Part shown: positions 57,472 to 64,000 of the stretch, in pieces
How positions within the stretch are numbered: the first letter of the stretch is position 1
Layout of the letters: each line of letters opens with the position of its first letter
Origin: Sisyra terminalis
Taxonomy: Eukaryota > Arthropoda > Insecta > Neuroptera > Sisyridae
Reading direction: 5' to 3'
Assembly (NCBI GenBank): GCA_958496175.1
Contig: OY292274.1
Span: forward strand, 29,489,482-29,553,481
Length of the DNA: 64,000 nt
The notes under the pieces: generated by a model
What the model saw: the letters and a program-made list of their open reading frames with translations, nothing else
The model's database searches: none
Told to the model about the DNA's origin: nothing
Position numbers and translations under genes: made by a program

Positions 57472-60400
57472 TGAATAAACAAGGTAAAAATTATTAAAGG
57501 AATAAAATAAAAGTCTTTAAAACTTGATGTTAATGTAATTACGTCGGTGCCTAAAAAAATAACTATAAAAAGGATTATTGGAAGGTTTTTTTGGTAAAAA
57601 TATTTTTATCAGTACCTTAACATTTTTATTTTCATAAATCAATTTAAAATTTAATATTTTAATATAAAAAAGCTTTAATTTAGTATAGTAGAGGTAAGGT
57701 TTTAAAAAGCTTCATATGGTATATTTTTTTTCTGTTTGGATCATATTGTGAATATCTTAGTAAAATTGTTTTTCAAAGAAGAAGTAATAATTCAAATTTA
57801 ATAAAATTTTGTATGAGTACAATATTTTTATCGTCATTTTTTGATTCAAAAGAAATATAATACCATTTTCATGATATTATTTAATAAATAATACAAAGGA
57901 AATTACAAACTACATATATGAATATGAATAATATATTGAACACAAATACAAGTTTTTATCAAATGTTGACAAAAATTATTGAATAATTCAATATTTTCTT
58001 TTTGAAAAGTTGTTACTCAATTATCTCAAAACATAAAACATAAAAATTAATGGAATACACGTACCTGTCACGAACGTGCATATTTTCCGTAAACGGCAAG
58101 CGTGCGTCGCATGCGGTTATGTTTAAGTACGAAAAATCAATGTCTTTTCCAACTGGTGCGTGACTAAATTTGATTTTAGAAGGCGTTAAATTTTACTTCA
58201 TTTTCCTTCTAGACTTTCCTACACAGTAATCAATGTTGAAAAACTTCGTTTGATTGTTCTTTGCCATCATAATATATAAATTACTAACTAAATTAAACTT
58301 TACAATCATTTTACCGGAAATGGAAATTAAAAAGTCAGAGTTAAAGACAATCAATATTAGCAAAAATTGTAATTAAACATCAGGTATTGAATATATCTCA
58401 ATTTAAATTAACAGGAATCTTCAATTCGGAAAGTCTCTGAAGAGGAAAATTATTTTATACTCCCACTCCATTATAAGTCTAATGGCAAATATTATCCTTG
58501 ACTCCTTGTCAAATTGTTCTCGAACATTTTCAATCCAGTGACCGAGAAAACATTTTAATAATCTAATGACCCTTCAAATGTGTCATTCTCACTTCAATTT
58601 TACTATCTCTAAGCTAAAAATCACATTAAATGCTTTAACATTTCTTTTTAATCGATGAAAATCTAAATATTTATTTAATTTTTATTGCGTTTTATACGAT
58701 TCTTATATCTTTTACGATACCAATCTAGAAAAAGTCGTAAAATTAAATCAAATCCAAACTAATTGGTCTGATAGCTTATATAAAGCTTTTATTCTTGTCC
58801 ATATACTGACATCATTTTACCAAAGCTCAATTAATTGCTTTTTAACAATCTTTCCATTAATACCGATCAATAAGTTTCGTTTTCATCATAAATTAAATTT
58901 AATATTTTATTAAATCCTAATAACAGATTTTGTTAGCAGTTACATTTTCAATTAAAAATTGATAAACGTATGAAAAGAATAATAAAAATGTGTACTTAAG
59001 AAAATGGTTTTACAACACTGAACAAGGACAAAACAGAACATGCTGTTTTAGTTCAATTTTTCATGCCTTTTTTTTAATATTTATATTACTTTCTTAGTGT
59101 ATATTTTGAAATAAGTGAGCTTGGAAGCACACAACATGCCTTCCTTTGAGCTTTCACAATAGTATTATGTTATACCATTTTTTGTTTCACCTGTTCACAA
59201 AAGAAAACTTATTTTATATTTTATATGATGCTAAATATATAAGATATAAGATTTCCATTCACAATTTAATATAAAGATGTTAAGATATTTTTATTGACAA
59301 TTTCTACTTAAATTGCTCTCAAAGTTGTAATTTTTTCATACCATATATTTTTATAGCTTTTAATAATTTTTTGCTTGTGACTCACAACTTTAAACTACCT
59401 ACCTATATATCTTCTTTTTTTTTGTTGGTTCTGTATCAAATTCATCACATCCATTTTTGATAGTTATTTTGGCGGATGGTAAAACCCTATTTTGGATTTA
59501 ATTAATTGTAGTTCATTGTTACTTAGCATAGCGAATATAAAAATAACATTAAATGTGACATAAGAGAAACTAGAAAACTTAAAAATAGTGTGACGCAATT
59601 TGAGGGTGACCCCTGGCAGAAAAACAACATAAACTTCACTTTAACGACGATTTAATAGTGGTTTGGCTTCTGTAATTATGAAATTAAATTCTATAAGTCG
59701 TACATTATTGTTAAACAACATATTTTTAGTTTAAATGAATGATTTGATTTATGATTTTCAGTTAAAACTAGAAAACTAAACGATGCACAGAATTTGCTGT
59801 ACAAAATGTTTTCTAAATTGATTTATTACTAATAATTTTTAGCTTTTGGAAGAAAATTTCACAACCTATTAAGAGAAGCTCTAAAGAGGATGTACTTAAC
59901 CAGTGGTCGGAGAACTGGCATAAATTATCTAAAATGGGGTAAAAATAATATTTTTGGGGCTGATAAAGAAAGATTCCTAATTTGCTATTGTATAAACGTG
60001 ATAGTTTTTTTTTACTGATCATTATTTAAATTTAAACAATTCAATTAAATCATCTACCCTTCATATACACTACATCGCACTCGCCTCTGAGGGGGGGTGA
60101 GGGAGTAATATCGACTTACGCAAAAATACTATCGTACGTCGCACTAAACTATTCTTTATTAATATCAGATTATTCTTGAATATATCGATGCATAAAAAAT
60201 TTTTAAAATAAATGGTAATCTATCGTGACTAGGGACGTTATAGAACCCATAATGCCCCCAATATTTACACCGTATTTGTACTGACTTACACAATAGTTTA
60301 ATATTTTGAAAAATTATCTATAACGCTTCACACAAGAGAAACCCCGAAAGAAAAAAAAACGGATTTTTGTATAAAAACTACACTTACAGGTATTTTATAA

Positions 60401-60690
60401 AAAAAATATGTTAGATCGATTCTTTTCAAATACATAAGGCTACCTAGATACTTTCAAATATTTAAATAAATTAAATGAAGTCAACGTTTGTCGTCTTACT
60501 CATCTAAGTCAACCATAGCTGACCTTAACATAGAAAAAAAATTTGTTCGCTATGCCAAATTGTAACATACCTTTTCAACCATTATTTTATAATCAATTTC
60601 GTATTTGAAATGTTTGTATAACTTTCTTTTCTATCTATAACTTTGAATCAACAATTGCAATACTATCAAATAAAATAACTTTTTATCTCT
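57472..60690. other. AT-rich non-coding sequence
   Basis: No gene is recognised. Small denser patches lie at about 58060-58170 (GAACGTGCATATTTTCCG, then CGTGCGTCGCATGCGG) and 60070-60150 (CTCTGAGGGGGGGTGAGGG). The rest is AT-rich with no frame above about 70 codons. Confidence 0.5.
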
Positions 60691-60738
60691 ATATACAGGG
60701 TCCGTCAGAAAGATCGCATGTTTTTCAAATGGGTAGAA

Positions 60739-60813
60739 TTGAATGTCGTCATGACATGAAATGAGACGTCCTAGGAATTTTTGGCGAAGAAGTTCCATCG
60801 ACGTGCGAGCTCG
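60739..60813 (-). repeat. Inverted internal duplication inside the mariner-type element
   Basis: Bases 60739-60785 match the reverse complement of 60900-60946 at 44 of 47 positions, and similarity continues to about 60813 against 60872. The arms are separated by about 58 bases, giving a potential foldback. The apparent ATG at 60761 lies in this inverted copy, so the first roughly 18 residues of that open frame are not transposase sequence. Confidence 0.85.
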
Positions 60814-60822
60814 ACGTCGACG

Positions 60823-61180
60823 TGTTCGTCTCAGAACAGTGTGGTTCCAACAAGACGAGGCAACATCTCACATAGTTCGTACTTCGATGGGAATTCTTGG
60901 CCAAAAATTCCCAGGACGTCTCATTTCACGTCATGCCGACATTCAATGGCCCGCCCGCTCTCCGGACCTTTCAACATGTGATTTCTACTAATGGGGCTAC
61001 CTTAAATCAAAAGTGTACGAAAAAAAACCTCGGACCCTCTTCGATTTAAAGGAACAAATAAGAAGAGTAGGAACTCAAATTCCAGCACAGATGCTGGCTG
61101 ACGCAATGGACTCATTTCGGGAGAGGCTTGATTCCTGCATTTTAGCTCAGGGGGCTAAGGGGGCCATATGGCCGACATAG
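60823..61180 (+). pseudogene. Mariner-type transposase C-terminal fragment
   Basis: The frame reads VWFQQDEATSH, then FPGRLISRHADIQWP and RSPDLSTCDFY, a stop (TAA, 60989-60991), then WGYLKSKVYEKKPRTL and IPAQMLADAMDSF to TAG at 61178-61180. WFQQD and SPDL hold the second and third acidic catalytic residues of the DDE/D triad, with 36 residues between the two Asp. WGYLKSKVY and the following helices are characteristic of an insect mariner-like family. The first catalytic Asp and the DNA-binding domain are absent, and a single in-frame stop sits where Leu is usual, so it is inactive. The frame downstream of the stop is intact. Confidence 0.85.
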
Positions 61181-61317
61181 TTTTCAGATCTTGAATTTTG
61201 TTATACTGAAAAAATGGCTTGTATTTCTGAGTATTTTGATTTAATAAAAAAAAATCACACTTATTTTGACTGTTCTACTCATTTGAAAAACATGCGTTCT
61301 TGCTGACGAACCCTGTA

Positions 61318-63069
61318 TGAAAATTAAAACTTTTATATTATTTCTTGCCTCTACCCTTCTACTATCATGCTTTATGAACCAGTTCCGAAATGTATGCAAA
61401 AAGCAGATTTTAATTTTTAATCAATGCTATTTTTAAATGTTTCTCATCTGTTTAACGATTTACAATAATCATTTTCACTATGAATATGATGCACACAAAT
61501 AAAATAATCACTCCATATATTTGAGTTCAATTAATATGTTTAGGTACACTATATGCACAACTCACATTTACCAAAAAATTATAGTATTACAGTATTTTAA
61601 AGTTCATCCGATTTATCAATATTTAAAATGAAATTTTTCGTTTATTTTATTGATTTGGACGATCAACAAAACTTTACTATCGTAAACGGATAATGGATAC
61701 TTACAATCGATGCATTTGTTACATATGATTACTATGCAAGCTACAATGAAACTTCACATTACCTTAAAACGACAAAATATTTTTCATGAAGACTTTATTA
61801 AGAAAAATAAAAAGAATGATTGTAGTTTAACATTTTTTGAAGTTCAAAATAATTTTATAAAAAGTACCAACTATTTGTAATAATAATTTCAAAAGTTTTT
61901 TAATATGCCAGGGCGCCACTCTTGTCTGAATTATAATTCACATAATTCCATTATCTATCAATATTGAAAATAATAGGATTTGGAACTTTATTTTGGGCAT
62001 TTTTGTTTAAAATTTTCAATTTGAAAATTTTTACGTTAAAACTAATGTCTTCTTGAAAAGTTTAAACGTAAAACTTAATTAATAAAAAAAATACCTTTTG
62101 CAACAAAAACAGTACAAATTTTGGAGTTAGTGTTCATCTTAACTTTATAACTAATTTCTTTCTATTTAAAATTACAAAACTAAAAAGATTGGGTTTATTT
62201 TTTTTTTTGATTCTGAAACAATTAAGTACAAAGTTTTAACATACTCAATTCATCATTTTTATGAGCCTGTAAGGTTTAAAATTAAATATTATATTATTAA
62301 TTGACTTGAACTATTGCTGAAACAAATCATGTCAGCATAGAAGAAAGATCTATCACTTTTTTCAATATATGTATTTAATAAGAATCATCAAGCTCAAAAA
62401 TTAATTTAAAATACTTAAAGATATATTCAAAATGTCGTTATTTGATTTTTAAAATATTTCATACTTCATTTCGATTATGAAGCTGAATTTTCTAAATAAC
62501 TATGAGAGAAATTTGCTTAAAACACTGAGAAAAAGTTATTAGAATGTATTTAAATTGCTCTAATTAGTCAAAAGAATGGAATTACGAATGAAAGAGTTCA
62601 CTAATTGAAGGGAAAACATATTTTCATGGTAGGTAATACCATTTTCAATTAGAAGTAGGTTCATATATATGTTATTTACTTTAATCATAACGACATTCCT
62701 TTTAAATTTTAAAATGCCGGAATAAATTATTTCTACTTTATATTATTTATTTTAATAAAAAGAAAACAAAGATTTTTAATTTTTAATTTATTAATAATTT
62801 AACAGTACCTTATTTTATAATTCAAATTGATTCCAATGAAAAAAAAAAATACATGACATTCTTTCTCTATGGTATTTTAAATATTTTATTAATTCTTAAA
62901 TTTAAATTTTGTTCTGCTCTGTAAAAAAACATTTAGTAGCTGCGATTTTAATTTTGCTTATCAATAGAAAAAGTTATATCTTATATTAGGATAACATTTC
63001 TGACATGGTATCACATCTAAGTCGTACCCTTATGATAATTTAATATAATGTTGGTTTACAGTCATAACA
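61318..63069. other. AT-rich non-coding sequence
   Basis: No gene, RNA gene or recognisable element. The stretch is among the most AT-rich of the window, with many poly-A/T runs. Confidence 0.6.
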
Positions 63070-63266
63070 AACGACATTATGGAATGCCAATGCTTTGTAG
63101 TTGTATTACTAAGGAATCAAGCCGCTAAATTTCTACATTTAAGTAATTTCCGACCAGATTGGTGACGGGTTTCATAATTGGTCACTGTGGTCTGAGAAAG
63201 TATCTCTATTGGTACTGTTGAAGTACTGTTAAACCCTCCAATATGCAGATTCTGTCAAACAGAAAT
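63070..63266 (+). pseudogene. LINE C-terminal (RNase H-region) relic
   Basis: Across frameshifts the plus strand reads NQAAKFLHLSNFRPDW, then IIGHCGLRKYLYWY, then LLNPPICRFCQTE. This matches the tail of RNase H-bearing non-LTR retrotransposons: rQAKxFL, LxxLRxxxGLxTGHCxLxxHL, then a CRxC zinc-binding start. TGHC has become IGHC. It ends abruptly where the repeat at 63267 begins, so the second half of the Cys/His domain is lost. It may or may not belong to the same family as the fragment at 40.9 kb. Confidence 0.55.
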
Positions 63267-63482
63267 CTATACATATAAATAAAATTAGAATGTCTGTTTG
63301 TAATATTAAAATAACCGCTTTTTACCACATGCATATATGAGTTTATACGGTACATACACCAAAATAACATATTTTTAAATTTTTGTCTGTCTGTCTGTTT
63401 GTTCCGGTTAATCTCTGAAATGGCTGAACCGATTTTGACGGGACTTTTATTGGCAGGTAGCTGATGTAATAAGGAGTAACTT
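63267..63482 (+). repeat. Interspersed repeat (GTTCCGGTTAATCTCTGAAA type)
   Basis: The block holds TATACATATAAATAAAATTAG, AATAACCGCTTTTTACCAC, TGTCTGTCTGTCTGTTTG, TTCCGGTTAATCTCTGAAA and CGATTTTGACGGGACTTTT, ending near TAGGCTACTTTTATTTTAGG. I recognise this phrase order as a very abundant insect interspersed repeat, often reported near Helitron-like sequences, but I cannot confirm the superfamily. It seems to have inserted into, or recombined with, the LINE relic to its left. Confidence 0.5.
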
Positions 63483-64000
63483 AGGCTACTTTTATTTTAG
63501 GTATAAAAACTTTTTTTTACTAAAATAAAGTATTGTTGCAATTGAACAATCAACAAACGAAATTTTGAATTTAATAAGTGTAATAAATAAATAAACAATT
63601 AATTGATAATAAGTTTCTGTTTTTGTTTTTGTTATATTATTTTAATAACAGCATTTTAAAAAACGTCATTTTACTTAATTAGTGTGAAAGTTTATGTAGT
63701 AAGTACTTATACCAAATAGTAAAGAGGCGGTTTTTAATTTTTGTTCGTTTTTCAACAATCAAACTTTTAAAATCTAATTTTTATGAAACAATGATTGTGA
63801 CCTAAAGCAATTATATATTCTGCTGAAAAGTATTAAGGGAGCAATTTTTTATCATATATTTCATTATTAATGAAAACATACAATCTTCCAAACAAACTTT
63901 TCTTCGGTATTAAGAACAATTTGAAAACCAATTATTGTTATTGAAAATAAATAAAATATTCGAATTTACTTCCACGCTTTCTACCTACTTCCAACAATTT
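63483..64000. other. AT-rich non-coding sequence
   Basis: No gene or repeat is recognised to the end of the window; sequence is AT-rich with poly-T tracts. Confidence 0.6.

Larger units (their letters stand above)
60696..61315 (+). mobile_element. Rearranged mariner-type transposon
   Basis: Forty-three-base terminal inverted repeats (60696-60738 and 61273-61315) begin CAGGGTCCGTCAG and CAGGGTTCGTCAG and agree at 39 of 43 positions. TA flanks both ends (60694-60695, 61316-61317), the signature of the IS630-Tc1-mariner superfamily. Only 620 bp long, it retains the 3' third of the transposase. The segment after the left repeat (60739-60813) is an inverted copy of internal transposase sequence (60872-60946), replacing the normal 5' coding region. 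Confidence 0.9.

Overview
The window reads as a non-coding stretch of an animal nuclear genome, most probably an insect. It is strongly AT-rich, carries poly-A/T tracts, microsatellites and many decayed eukaryotic transposons, and has no bacterial signals (no operons, no long ORFs). The longest open frames are about 100-125 codons, resemble nothing I recognise, and fit chance or mobile-element relics. I find no intact host protein-coding exon, rRNA, functional tRNA or CRISPR array. Species cannot be named from the sequence.

Layout, left to right. 0-20 kb: unique AT-rich DNA, one inverted copy (8.06-8.59 kb) of a hAT-like MITE family, a recursive-splice-site-like motif at 12,287/12,288, a small minisatellite at 14.1 kb, and three copies of an unnamed dispersed repeat (0.78, 18.8 and 19.5 kb). 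21-24 kb: three copies of a tRNA-derived SINE. 27.6-28.25 kb: a second MITE copy with a near-perfect 8-bp target duplication. 31.1-32.65 kb: a nest of transposons (Tc1-like inside Tc1-like inside a probable hAT). 33.4 kb: a GC-rich anomaly. 39.1-41.0 kb: a mariner relic, then a LINE reverse-transcriptase relic. 42.9-43.2 kb: a second copy of the Tc1 end found in the nest. 47.8 and 50.6 kb: hammerhead-ribozyme-like, Penelope-type 3' motifs. 49.9-50.3 kb: a heat-shock-type promoter with no ORF, possibly a solo LTR. 52.3 kb: a textbook recursive splice site. 55.16-56.24 kb: the third MITE copy, interrupted by a young Penelope-like insertion with perfect 144-bp inverted arms. 56.5-57.5 kb: a hAT element with a transposase C-terminal remnant. 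60.7-61.3 kb: an internally rearranged mariner-type element. 63.1-63.5 kb: a LINE RNase H-region relic abutting an interspersed repeat.

The most economical reading is that the window lies in a very long intron, transcribed left to right if the two zero-length-exon sites are real, or in a gene desert. Transposons of many classes and ages have accumulated there. Islands of less AT-rich, non-repetitive sequence (about 4.4, 6.7, 12.4, 16.0, 37.5, 44.2 and 49.3 kb) are candidate cis-regulatory DNA. The items I would check first are the recursive splice sites, the Penelope inverted duplication with its hammerhead-like motif, and the orphan heat-shock promoter.
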